Assembly (NCBI RefSeq): GCF_900119915.1
Contig: NZ_LT635455.1
Span: 310,001 to 374,000 of the forward strand
Length of the DNA: 64,000 nucleotides
Direction of reading: 5' to 3'
Source of the DNA: Olsenella timonensis
GTDB taxonomy: Bacteria; Actinomycetota; Coriobacteriia; Coriobacteriales; Atopobiaceae
Within the stretch, counting starts at the first letter, position 1. Each line of letters starts with the position of its first letter. Positions 56,737-64,000 of this stretch are shown here, one piece after another. Position numbers and translations under genes: made by a program. The notes below the pieces were generated by a model. It searched no databases. It had not been told where the DNA came from and saw nothing but the letters and a program-made list of their open reading frames with translations.

Positions 56737-57940
56737 GTCCATCACCTCCCCTCGTTCCGAATCGCCTTGCAAGCTGCTCGCCGAGCTCCTCGTAGTGCGA
56801 GCGGGAGAGCTCGCAGTACGGGTCTCGACCGAAGAGGCTGCCGGTCGCCATGAGGGCCCGCGCACGACACCCGCCCCCGCAGAGGTAGCGCACGCGGCAT
56901 CCCGCGCAGCCGTCGACGTCGTCGACGCGCGGCTCGGGCGGGACGGGTGCCCGCGGCGGGTCGGAGAAGGCGCTGCCCAGGGCGAGCGAGCGGTCGTGCA
57001 GCATGTGACAGGGGTAGATCGTCCCGTCGGCGGCGACGCTGAGGGTCCTCGTGCCCGCTCCGCAGGAACGGCGCGCTGAGAGGCCCGCGAGCCCGCAGGG
57101 CGCCCCGTCGGACGGGGGACGTCTTCCCAGCTCGTGAAGCTGCTCGTCCGAGAGGCGCAGGTCGCCCAGCTCGTCGGCGGGCGCGGTGAGCAGGCTGAAG
57201 CTCAGGGAGGCCCCCAGCTCGTCGGCGAGCCTGCGGTAGCGGGGCACCTCGTCGAGGTTGCCCGCGTGGAGCGTCGGCAGGATGCGGGCCTCGATGCCGG
57301 CGTCGCGAATCGTCTCCACGGCGCGCACGAGCCGCCCGAATCTCTGGGTGCCCCTCAAGGGGGCGGGGGCGTCGGCTGAGGCGCCGTCAAAGGCGACGGC
57401 GACGCAGGACACCAGCCCCACGAGCGGATCGATTCCCTTCTCGTCGACGAGCAGGCCGTTGGTGAGGACGACGACCTCCCCGACGCCGCGGTCCCGGGCG
57501 AAGGAGGCCACGTCGGCGAGGTCGCCCCTCAGGAACGGCTCCCCGCCCGAGATGACGAGCCGTGCGCAGCCGAGCGAGGCGAGCAGGGCGACCGCCCGTC
57601 GGAGCTGCGCGAGGGAGGGGTCGGCGGCGCGGTTGCGGTCGTCCCCCTCGGAGTAGCAGTGTCGGCAGGCGAGGTTGCAGCGCTGCGTGACGTGGAGGTA
57701 GGCGGAGTCGAGGCCCCGCCGTTGCCCGGGCGTGCCCTCGAGAAGGCCGTTCCGCCCGAGGGCGTCGACGAGCTCGCGGCATCCCGGCGCGATCTCGGCA
57801 GGGGAGACGTCCCGCTCGGAGAGCTCCCGGCACAGGGCCGCCCCCTCCTCGGTGAGGCCCACGAGGGCCCCCGTCTCGGGGTTGCCCGCCATCGGGACGC
57901 CGCCCAGCTCGATCAGCACCGCATCAGACGAGAGACGCAT
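56726..57940 (-). CDS. Radical SAM/SPASM peptide maturase with N-terminal PqqD-like domain
   Basis: A 404-residue iron-sulfur enzyme. Residues 1 to about 70 look like a PqqD/RRE-type peptide-binding domain (GNPETGALVGLTEEGAALCREL ending in LVDALGRNGLLEG). The radical SAM core starts at YLHVTQRCNLACRHCYSEG, with the C-x3-C-x2-C cluster, and continues ARLVISGGEPFLRGDL. A C-terminal SPASM domain has CGAGTRTLSVAADGTIYPCHM and DGCAGCRVRYLCGGGCRARAL, giving auxiliary [4Fe-4S] clusters. RRE plus SPASM is typical of enzymes that crosslink or otherwise modify ribosomal peptides. ATG 57940 follows AAGGAAA. The 22-codon ORF overlaps its end by 11 nt. Confidence 0.9.
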   Translation of the reverse strand: MRLSSDAVLIELGGVPMAGNPETGALVGLTEEGAALCRELSERDVSPAEIAPGCRELVDALGRNGLLEGTPGQRRGLDSAYLHVTQRCNLACRHCYSEGDDRNRAADPSLAQLRRAVALLASLGCARLVISGGEPFLRGDLADVASFARDRGVGEVVVLTNGLLVDEKGIDPLVGLVSCVAVAFDGASADAPAPLRGTQRFGRLVRAVETIRDAGIEARILPTLHAGNLDEVPRYRRLADELGASLSFSLLTAPADELGDLRLSDEQLHELGRRPPSDGAPCGLAGLSARRSCGAGTRTLSVAADGTIYPCHMLHDRSLALGSAFSDPPRAPVPPEPRVDDVDGCAGCRVRYLCGGGCRARALMATGSLFGRDPYCELSRSHYEELGEQLARRFGTRGGDGHAV

Positions 57941-58110
57941 GGTTTCCTTCTCAGATAGTAATAGATTATGTCATACAAATACAAAGCGATAGAATTTAAA
58001 CACGTTTCTTGAGCTGAATATAATCTGAATAGATACTTTATATATTGCAACACGGGTGAGGTAGGCACGGGCGCGCTCGGCCGGGCCGTGGTATGTTTCT
58101 TTTGAAAAAC
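57941..58110 (-). promoter_or_regulatory. AT-rich promoter region of the radical SAM unit
   Basis: From about 57,955 to 58,060 the sequence drops to roughly 30% G+C by eye, against about two thirds around it. It contains several TATA-like runs (for example minus-strand TTGCAATATATAAAG and GACATAATC), so more than one promoter is possible. The XRE protein of the unit may bind here. The leuA promoter side (58,060-58,186) is GC-rich again. Confidence 0.5.
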
Positions 58111-58186
58111 CATTTTGGGACGGGAGCCGCGGCTGTGCGATAGTGCGTCACTAACGCTCTTGCGGCAGACGAGAAAGGCTGGAGTC

Positions 58187-59722
58187 ATGACCAGGAAGAT
58201 TCACATCTTTGACACCACCCTGCGCGATGGCGAGCAGTCGCCCGGCGCCTCCATGAACACCGAGGAGAAGCTTGTCATTGCCCAGCAGCTCATCCGCATG
58301 GGCGTCGACGTCATCGAGGCGGGCTTCCCCATCTCCTCCCCAGGCGACTTCCGCTCCGTGCAGGAGATCGGTCGACTCGCCGGCGACGACTGCGTGGTCT
58401 GCGGCCTCACGCGCGCGGTCGAGAAGGACATCGACCGGGCGGCCGAGGCGCTCGCCAGCGCCAAGCGCCCGCGCATCCACACCGGCCTCGGCGTCTCGCC
58501 GAGCCACCTGCGCGACAAGCTGCGCATCACCGAGGACGAGTGCGTGGAGCGCGCCATCCACTGCGTGGGGTACGCCAAGCGCTACGTCGAGGACGTCGAG
58601 TTCTACGCCGAGGACGCCGGCCGTGCCGACCAGGACTTCCTGATTCGCGTGATCCAGGCAGCCGTCAACGCGGGCGCCACCGTCGTCAACATTCCCGACA
58701 CCACGGGATACCAGCTGCCCGAGGACTTCGGGGCGCGCATCAAGAGCCTCGCCGACAACGTCATCGGCATCGAGAACGTCATCATCTCCGTGCACACCCA
58801 CAACGACCTCGGCATGGCCACGGCGCTCGCCCTCCAGGGCGTCAAGAACGGCGCCCGCCAGATCGAGTGCACGATCAACGGCCTCGGCGAGCGCGCCGGC
58901 AACACCGCGCTCGAGGAGGTCGTCATGGCCATCAGGATGCACGGCGACGAGCTCGACGCCCACACCGACATCGTCACGACCGAGCTCACCCGGGCGAGCC
59001 ACCTCGTCTCCCGCATCACGGGCATGAGCGTCCAGGCCAACAAGGCCATCGTCGGCGCCAACGCCTTCGCGCACTCCTCGGGGATCCACCAGGACGGCGT
59101 CCTCAAGGCGCGCGACACCTACGAGATCATCGACCCCGCCGACGTGGGCGCCGCCGGCTCGGAGATCATCCTCTCCGCCCGCAGCGGCCACGCCGCGCTC
59201 CGCCATCGCCTCGCCGAGCTCGGCTACACGTTCGCCGACGACGAGTTCGACGAGGTCTACCAGCGCTTCCTGGAGATCGCCGACCAGAAGAAGGAGGTCT
59301 ACGACGAGGACCTCGAGTCGATGGTCCAGGAGCGCCAGCGCGACGTCGCGGCGGTCTACACGCTCGAGGCGCTGCAGGTGAGCTGCGGCGACCCGCTCAT
59401 CCCCACGGCCACGGCGACGATCTCCGACGAGCTGGGCGTGCGCCACGTGGTCGCCGCCACCGGCGCCGGCCCCGTTGACGCCGCCTACCAGGCGATCGAC
59501 AAGGTCGTCGCGGTCCACGGCGACCTGGCGGAGTTCTCCGTCAAGGCCATCACCCGCGGCATCGACGCCATCGGCGAGGTGACGGTGCGCATCACGGCGG
59601 AGGACGGCAAGGTCTACACCGGCCGCGGCGCAGACAACGACATCATCGTCTCCAGCGCCAAGGCATACGTGAACGCCATCAACCGCATGATCCAGACCAC
59701 GCGCTCCAAGGAGGGCAGGTAA
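58187..59722 (+). CDS. leuA: 2-isopropylmalate synthase
   Basis: First committed step of leucine synthesis: acetyl-CoA plus 2-oxoisovalerate. The 511-residue protein has the catalytic-metal start [14 protein letters not shown], the signature [34 protein letters not shown] with the metal-binding histidines, [17 protein letters not shown], and a C-terminal regulatory domain for leucine feedback. ATG 58187 is preferred over 58115 because GAGAAAGG and GGAG lie upstream. It is followed directly by leuC. No T-box or leader peptide is obvious upstream. Confidence 0.95.
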   Translation: MTRKIHIFDTTLRDGEQSPGASMNTEEKLVIAQQLIRMGVDVIEAGFPISSPGDFRSVQEIGRLAGDDCVVCGLTRAVEKDIDRAAEALASAKRPRIHTGLGVSPSHLRDKLRITEDECVERAIHCVGYAKRYVEDVEFYAEDAGRADQDFLIRVIQAAVNAGATVVNIPDTTGYQLPEDFGARIKSLADNVIGIENVIISVHTHNDLGMATALALQGVKNGARQIECTINGLGERAGNTALEEVVMAIRMHGDELDAHTDIVTTELTRASHLVSRITGMSVQANKAIVGANAFAHSSGIHQDGVLKARDTYEIIDPADVGAAGSEIILSARSGHAALRHRLAELGYTFADDEFDEVYQRFLEIADQKKEVYDEDLESMVQERQRDVAAVYTLEALQVSCGDPLIPTATATISDELGVRHVVAATGAGPVDAAYQAIDKVVAVHGDLAEFSVKAITRGIDAIGEVTVRITAEDGKVYTGRGADNDIIVSSAKAYVNAINRMIQTTRSKEGR

Positions 59723-60985
59723 ATGGCTCGCCCCATGACCATGGCAGAGAAGATCCTCGCCGCCCACGCCGGGCTCGAGGAGGTCGTCCCCGGGCAGCTC
59801 GTGGAGTGCGACCTCGACCTCGTGCTCGCCAACGACATCACGGCCCCCATCGCCATCAAGACCGTGCGAGAGATCGGCGCCGGCGTCTTCGACCGCGACA
59901 AGATCTGCCTCGTGCCCGACCACTACGCGCCCAACAAGGACATCAAGAGCGCCGAGCAGACCAAGGTCACGCGCGACTTCGCACACGAGCACAAGATCAC
60001 GCACTACTACGAGCAGGGCTGCATGGGCATCGAGCACGCCCTTCTCCCCGAGCGCGGCGTCGTGGTGCCCGGCGACCTCATGATCGGCGCCGACTCCCAC
60101 ACCTGCACCTACGGCGGCATCGGCGCCTTCTCCACCGGCGTGGGTTCCACCGACGCCGGGGTCGGCATGGCGACCGGACGCGCCTGGTTCAAGGTCCCCG
60201 AGACCATCCGCATCGTCGTCGACGGCGACCTTCCCGAGGGAGCGAGCGCCAAGGACGTCATCCTCCACGTCATCGGCAGGATCGGCGTCGACGGCGCGCT
60301 CTACTGCGCGATGGAGTTCGCGGGGTCCACGATCGAGGCGCTCTCCGTGGAGGGGCGCCTCACGATCGCCAACATGGCGATCGAGGCCGGCGGCAAGGCG
60401 GGCCTCTTCGAGGTGGACGACAAGTGCCGCGAGTACGTGAGCCGTCGCACCCAGCGCCCCTTCGTCGAGTACCACCCAGACGCGGACGCCTCCTACAAGC
60501 AGGTCATCCACATCGACGCCGCTGACATCGTCCCCACCGTGTCGTGGCCGCACCTGCCCTCGAACACCCATCCCGTCGCCGAGAGCCGCCACATCAAGAT
60601 CGACCAGGTCGTCATCGGCTCCTGCACCAACGGCCGCATCGAGGACATGCGCGCGGCGGCGGAGGTGCTCTGCGGGCGCACCGTCGCCGACGGCGTACGC
60701 TGCATCGTCATCCCCGCCACGCAGGGCGTCTGGCTCGACTGCGTGCACGAGGGGCTGATGGACATCTTCGTCAACGCCCACTGCGTGGTCTCCACGCCCA
60801 CCTGTGGCCCGTGCCTGGGCGGCTACATGGGCATCCTCGCGGCGGGGGAGCGGTGCGTGTCCACCACCAACCGCAACTTCGTCGGTCGCATGGGCGACCC
60901 CACGTCCGAGGTCTATCTGGCGAGCCCTGCCGTCGCGGCCGCGTCTGCCGTCGCGGGCCACATCGCGCTGCCGAGCGACCTCTAG
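59723..60985 (+). CDS. leuC: 3-isopropylmalate dehydratase, large subunit
   Basis: Isomerises 2- to 3-isopropylmalate with a [4Fe-4S] cluster. The 420-residue length is that of the shorter LeuC/homoaconitase-like group. Cluster cysteines are in VIGSCTNGR and TPTCGPCLGGYMG; other motifs are GADSHTCTYGGIGAFSTGVGS and the end NFVGRMGDPTSEVYLASPAVAAASA. The ATG directly follows the leuA stop (TAA ATG), with GGAGGG upstream. The small subunit leuD and dehydrogenase leuB, which normally follow, are absent here. Confidence 0.94.
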   Translation: MARPMTMAEKILAAHAGLEEVVPGQLVECDLDLVLANDITAPIAIKTVREIGAGVFDRDKICLVPDHYAPNKDIKSAEQTKVTRDFAHEHKITHYYEQGCMGIEHALLPERGVVVPGDLMIGADSHTCTYGGIGAFSTGVGSTDAGVGMATGRAWFKVPETIRIVVDGDLPEGASAKDVILHVIGRIGVDGALYCAMEFAGSTIEALSVEGRLTIANMAIEAGGKAGLFEVDDKCREYVSRRTQRPFVEYHPDADASYKQVIHIDAADIVPTVSWPHLPSNTHPVAESRHIKIDQVVIGSCTNGRIEDMRAAAEVLCGRTVADGVRCIVIPATQGVWLDCVHEGLMDIFVNAHCVVSTPTCGPCLGGYMGILAAGERCVSTTNRNFVGRMGDPTSEVYLASPAVAAASAVAGHIALPSDL

Positions 60986-60996
60986 GCCGGTGCCCG

Positions 60997-61033
60997 GCGG
61001 GCCGTGCGACGTCGTCGCGACCGCTCGGCCCGC
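60997..61033 (+). terminator. Stem-loop after leuC
   Basis: GCGGGCCG (60997-61004) pairs with CGGCCCGC (61026-61033), enclosing GCGAC/GTCGC. There is no T tract. It lies 11 nt behind the leuC stop. Confidence 0.45.
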
Positions 61034-61152
61034 CCCTCTCGCCGCTCGTCGCCCCATGCCTCGCGTCTGCGACCTTCTCCTGACGTCGGACGCGTCTTGC
61101 CCTATCGTCGGTGCCGAGGCCCGTCGCGGCAAATCCGAGCGAAGGAGGCACC

Positions 61153-62178
61153 ATGGAGAAGGTCAAGGTCGTCCAGTACGGTTGCGGCAAGATGGGCAGG
61201 GTCATCCTGCGCTACCTCCACGAGCACGGCGCCCAGATCGTCGGCGCGATTGACGTCAACCCGGCCGTGGTGGGCCAGGACGTGGGCGACTTCGCGGGGC
61301 TCGGCCTCAAGACCGGGGTCGTCATCTCCGACGACGCGGACAAGGTCCTCGACGAGTGCGACGCCGACGTCGCCGTGATCACCCTCTTCAGCTTCATCGA
61401 CGACATCTACGAGCACGCCGAGAAGTGCGTGGCGCGGGGCATCAACGTCATCACCACCTGCGAGGAGGCCATCTACCCCTGGACCACAGCCGCCGCGCAC
61501 GTGAACCGCCTCGACGCCATCGCCAAGGAGACCGGCTGCACCATCACCGGCAGCGGCATGCAGGACATCTACTGGATCAACATGGTCGCGCTCGTGGCGG
61601 GCGGCATCCACCGGATCGAGAAGATCAAGGGGGCCTTCAGCTACAACGTCGAGGACTACGGCCTGGCGCTCGCCCAGGCGCACGGCTGCGACCTCACGAC
61701 CGAGGAGTTCGAGGAGAGGATCGCCCATCCCAGCGAGTTCGAGCCGTCCTACGCCTGGAACTCCGTGGAGGCCATCTGCAGCAAGCTCGGCCTCACGATC
61801 AAGTCCATCGAGCAGAGGAACGTGCCCTACGTGGCCGAGGCCGACACCTACTCCGAGACGCTCGGCAAGACCATCGAGGCCGGCCGCTGCCTGGGCATGT
61901 CCGCGGTGGTCACGGCGCAGACGATGCAGGGGATCGTCGTCGAGGAGGAGACCATCGGAAAGGTCTACGGGCCCGATGACGGGGACCTCTGCGACTGGCA
62001 GATCCTCGGCGAGCCCGATACCGAGTTCCACGTGGTCAAGCCGGCCACGGTCGAGCACACCTGCGCCACGATCGTGAATCGCATCCCGCAGCTGCTGGCG
62101 GCGCCGTGCGGATACGTCACGGCGGACCAGCTCGAGCCGAACGCCTACCTCACGTACCCGATGGAGTTCTACTGCTAG
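61153..62178 (+). CDS. 2,4-diaminopentanoate dehydrogenase-like oxidoreductase
   Basis: A 341-residue NAD(P)-dependent enzyme of the dihydrodipicolinate-reductase-like superfamily. The Rossmann start [19 protein letters not shown] and the segments [33 protein letters not shown] and [17 protein letters not shown] match the 2,4-diaminopentanoate dehydrogenase (Ord) of ornithine fermentation. None of the other ornithine genes (orr, oraE, oraS, ortA, ortB) is in the window, so the physiological substrate is open. AAGGAGG precedes ATG 61153. It is probably a separate transcript from leuAC, given the stem-loop between. Confidence 0.8.
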   Translation: MEKVKVVQYGCGKMGRVILRYLHEHGAQIVGAIDVNPAVVGQDVGDFAGLGLKTGVVISDDADKVLDECDADVAVITLFSFIDDIYEHAEKCVARGINVITTCEEAIYPWTTAAAHVNRLDAIAKETGCTITGSGMQDIYWINMVALVAGGIHRIEKIKGAFSYNVEDYGLALAQAHGCDLTTEEFEERIAHPSEFEPSYAWNSVEAICSKLGLTIKSIEQRNVPYVAEADTYSETLGKTIEAGRCLGMSAVVTAQTMQGIVVEEETIGKVYGPDDGDLCDWQILGEPDTEFHVVKPATVEHTCATIVNRIPQLLAAPCGYVTADQLEPNAYLTYPMEFYC

Positions 62179-62203
62179 GGCCCCTCGCGCATGCTTCGAC
62201 CCC

Positions 62204-62233
62204 GGGCCCCGGGACCTCGCGGTCCCGGGGCCC
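62204..62233 (+). terminator. Perfect 13-bp GC stem-loop
   Basis: GGGCCCCGGGACC-TCGC-GGTCCCGGGGCCC, 25 nt after the preceding stop. There is no T tract, but the stability suggests a terminator or a transcript 3' end. Confidence 0.55.
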
Positions 62234-62304
62234 GCGCGGTCCCGCGCGCCTTGCCTCTGCGCTAGAGTTACGGACACGGAGCACGTCTTGACGGGAGGGG
62301 CATC

Positions 62305-63789
62305 ATGTACTTCATCGGGATCGACCTGGGGACGTCTGCCTGCAAGCTGCTGCTCATGGATGAGCGCGGCGAGATCGCCGGCGTCGTGAGCAAGTCGTAC
62401 GGGGTCGAGTACCCGCGGCCGGGATGGAGCCAGCAGGACCCCGACCAGTGGTGGCGGGCCGTGCGAGAGGGCGTGCCGGAGCTGATAGCGGGCATCGACG
62501 CCGGGCAGGTCGCAGGCATCGGCTGCGGCGGCCAGATGCACGGGCTGGTCGTCCTGGACGAGAGGGACGAGGTCATCCGCCCCGCCATCCTCTGGAACGA
62601 CGGGCGCACGGCCGAGCAGGTGCGCTACCTCAACGAGACCGTCGGCATCCCCCGGCTGCTGCGCCTCACCGGAAACATCGCCTACGCCGGCTTCACGGCG
62701 CCCAAGGTGCTGTGGATGCGCGACGAGGAGCCCGAGCTCTTCGATCGCGTCGCGCACGTCATGTTGCCGAAGGACTACGTGAACCACCTGCTCACGGGCG
62801 TCTATGCGACCGACGTCTCCGACGCGTCGGGCACGCTGCTCTTCGACGTGGCGAGGCGCGCGTGGAGCGAGGAGATGCTCGGGCTCTGCGGGCTCGTCCC
62901 CGCCCAGATGCCCCAGGTCCACGAGAGCTACGAGCCCATCGGCACGCTGCTGCCGGACGTGGCCGCCGAGCTGGGACTGCCCGAGGGGGTGGTCGTCGCC
63001 GCCGGCGCCGGGGACAACGCCGCCGCGGCGGTGGGCACGGGCGCCGTGGGCGCGGGCACGATGAACATCAGCCTCGGCACGTCCGGCACCGTCTTCATCC
63101 CCACGGGCGCCTTCGCCGACGGGGTGGGAGACCGCATCCACTCGTTCTGCCACGCCGACGGCGCCTGGCACCTCATGGGCTGCATCCTCTCTGCCGCGAG
63201 CTGCAACGCCTGGTGGGTGGGAGACGTCCTGGGATCCGATGACATGGCGGCGGAGCAGGCGGGCATCGACGCGGGGTCTGCGGACGCCAGCCTCCCGTAC
63301 TTCCTGCCCTACCTCATGGGCGAGCGCACCCCGCACAACGACGTCTCCGCCCGGGGCGCCTTCGTGGGCATGAGCATGTCGACCACGCGCTCGGACATGA
63401 CGCGCGCCGTGCTCGAGGGCGTCGCCTTCGCCGTGCGGGACTCGGTGGAGATCGCCCGGTCGCTGGGGGTGCGCGTCTCGTCCTCGACGGTCTGCGGCGG
63501 TGGGGCGAGAAGCGCGACATGGTTGCAGATGCTCGCCGACGTCCTCGGCATCGAGCTCGTCCTGCCCGCGACGGAGCAGGGGCCTGGCTACGGCGGGGCG
63601 ATGCTGGCGGCCGTGGCCGCGGGCGCGCACGAGTCCGTCGCGGCGTGCGCGGGCGCGATCGTCTCCCGGCGCGGGCGCGTCGTCCCCAATCCCGGGCTCG
63701 CCGACGCATACGACCGTCGCTACCAGGTCTGGCGCGGGCTCTATCCCGCGCTTCGCGAGAGCTTCCGCACCGTCACCGAAGAGCGGTGA
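62305..63789 (+). CDS. xylB: Xylulokinase
   Basis: Phosphorylates D-xylulose with ATP. The 494-residue FGGY kinase has YFIGIDLGTSACKLLLMD (phosphate loop with the metal aspartate), GIGCGGQMHGLVVLD, RPAILWNDGRT, the mid-domain LPKDYVNHLLTGVYATDVSDASGT and the C-terminal VCGGGARSATWLQMLADVLG signature. These fit xylulokinase rather than glycerol or gluconate kinases. GGGAGGGG precedes the ATG. The isomerase and transport genes are not within the window; a regulatory region with operator-like palindromes follows and may serve a neighbouring sugar gene. Confidence 0.93.
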   Translation: MYFIGIDLGTSACKLLLMDERGEIAGVVSKSYGVEYPRPGWSQQDPDQWWRAVREGVPELIAGIDAGQVAGIGCGGQMHGLVVLDERDEVIRPAILWNDGRTAEQVRYLNETVGIPRLLRLTGNIAYAGFTAPKVLWMRDEEPELFDRVAHVMLPKDYVNHLLTGVYATDVSDASGTLLFDVARRAWSEEMLGLCGLVPAQMPQVHESYEPIGTLLPDVAAELGLPEGVVVAAGAGDNAAAAVGTGAVGAGTMNISLGTSGTVFIPTGAFADGVGDRIHSFCHADGAWHLMGCILSAASCNAWWVGDVLGSDDMAAEQAGIDAGSADASLPYFLPYLMGERTPHNDVSARGAFVGMSMSTTRSDMTRAVLEGVAFAVRDSVEIARSLGVRVSSSTVCGGGARSATWLQMLADVLGIELVLPATEQGPGYGGAMLAAVAAGAHESVAACAGAIVSRRGRVVPNPGLADAYDRRYQVWRGLYPALRESFRTVTEER

Positions 63790-63837
63790 CCTCGCGTTCT
63801 TCTCGCCTGTGCGACGCCTGTGTTTGGCACATGTTTA

Positions 63838-63925
63838 TAAACGTTTAGATTCGCAATCTCCCCGGTTCGTGCCGTCACCGTGAGAATAACTACCGTTCAC
63901 AGAATTGCATGCGCCTAAACATTTA
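63838..63925. promoter_or_regulatory. Pair of LacI-type operator-like sequences
   Basis: TAAACGTTTA (63838-63847) is a perfect palindrome with the central CG typical of LacI/CcpA-like operators. TAAACATTTA (63916-63925) differs by one base. They are 78 nt apart in an AT-richer stretch after xylB. CATACT (63939-63944) may be a -10 box; ATG 63950 opens a frame to the window end without a ribosome site, while GAGGAGAGGA (63991-64000) could serve a start beyond the window. Confidence 0.45.
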
Positions 63926-64000
63926 AAAAACGCCGTGCCATACTAGCGTATGTACCAGAGGAACCATGGGGCGCGGGCGTTCCGCGCCCTGAGGAGAGGA

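Noticed and set aside
58151-61132. 993-codon open frame on the minus strand opposite leuA-leuC
   Set aside because: leuA and leuC are complete with conserved motifs; the opposite frame is the usual GC-rich shadow.

Overview
This 64 kb window is a GC-rich (about two thirds G+C by eye), densely packed bacterial chromosome segment. The gene set points to an anaerobic, gut-type actinobacterium of the class Coriobacteriia, probably Olsenella- or Atopobiaceae-like. The pointers are a cysteine-rich [FeFe]-hydrogenase with a NuoF/GltD-type flavoprotein, a B12-dependent methionine synthase whose reactivation domain is a separate gene, O-acetylhomoserine sulfhydrylase, a secondary-alcohol dehydrogenase, class II fumarase, and no respiratory genes. 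The lineage is an inference from content and composition; no rRNA or tRNA gene is visible. I see no prophage, insertion sequence or CRISPR array.

Layout. 0-5.7 kb: a membrane protein, then L-asparaginase, a Cof-type phosphatase and a DUF1846 protein on the minus strand. 5.9-9 kb: an operon of a nucleophile-less esterase-like protein with a histone H1-like tail, an ATP-grasp ligase and an acetyltransferase. 8.9-12.9 kb: cysK-cysE, Pth2, a cation efflux protein and a prepilin peptidase. 13-18.3 kb: a HAD phosphatase, metF, the methionine synthase reactivation protein and metH. 19-22.7 kb: the hydrogenase pair. 22.8-34 kb: an acetyltransferase/PLD-like pair, then an Lhr-like helicase, a BrxD-like ATPase and a TerB-N/TerB-C protein, all on the minus strand but separated by a lipoprotein and by a TetR/MFS/alcohol-dehydrogenase module. 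34-48 kb: yaaA, a spermidine synthase-like protein, htpG, a SixA-CHAD fusion, fumC, metY, amt-PII, FKBP, a PadR module, murI and a DegV protein. 48-56 kb: TPM-PspA, an MFS carrier, DUF1893, a NifU-like/GGGtGRT pair, an EamA exporter and nudC. 55.9-58 kb: a radical SAM/SPASM gene, a 22-codon ORF, a DUF2975 membrane protein and an XRE regulator. 58.1-64 kb: leuA-leuC, a diaminopentanoate-dehydrogenase-like gene and xylulokinase.

Most interesting. (1) The four-gene minus-strand unit at 55,876-57,940 looks like a small ribosomally made, post-translationally modified peptide (RiPP) locus: a maturase with an N-terminal PqqD-like region overlaps a tiny ORF that has a strong Shine-Dalgarno sequence. 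(2) Intergenic elements built as two direct plus two inverted copies of a 23-nt motif, with a 40-nt period inside each pair, occur at 15.5 and 34.0 kb; an analogous element with another motif and a 21-nt period lies at 0.1 kb. (3) The TerB/ATPase/helicase trio may be a dispersed DNA-processing or defence system, and its helicase carries an 84-bp in-frame palindromic element. (4) A stretch at 48,480-48,502 closely resembles a Nextera transposon end and may be an assembly artefact. All functional statements rest on motif recognition by eye, with no database search.
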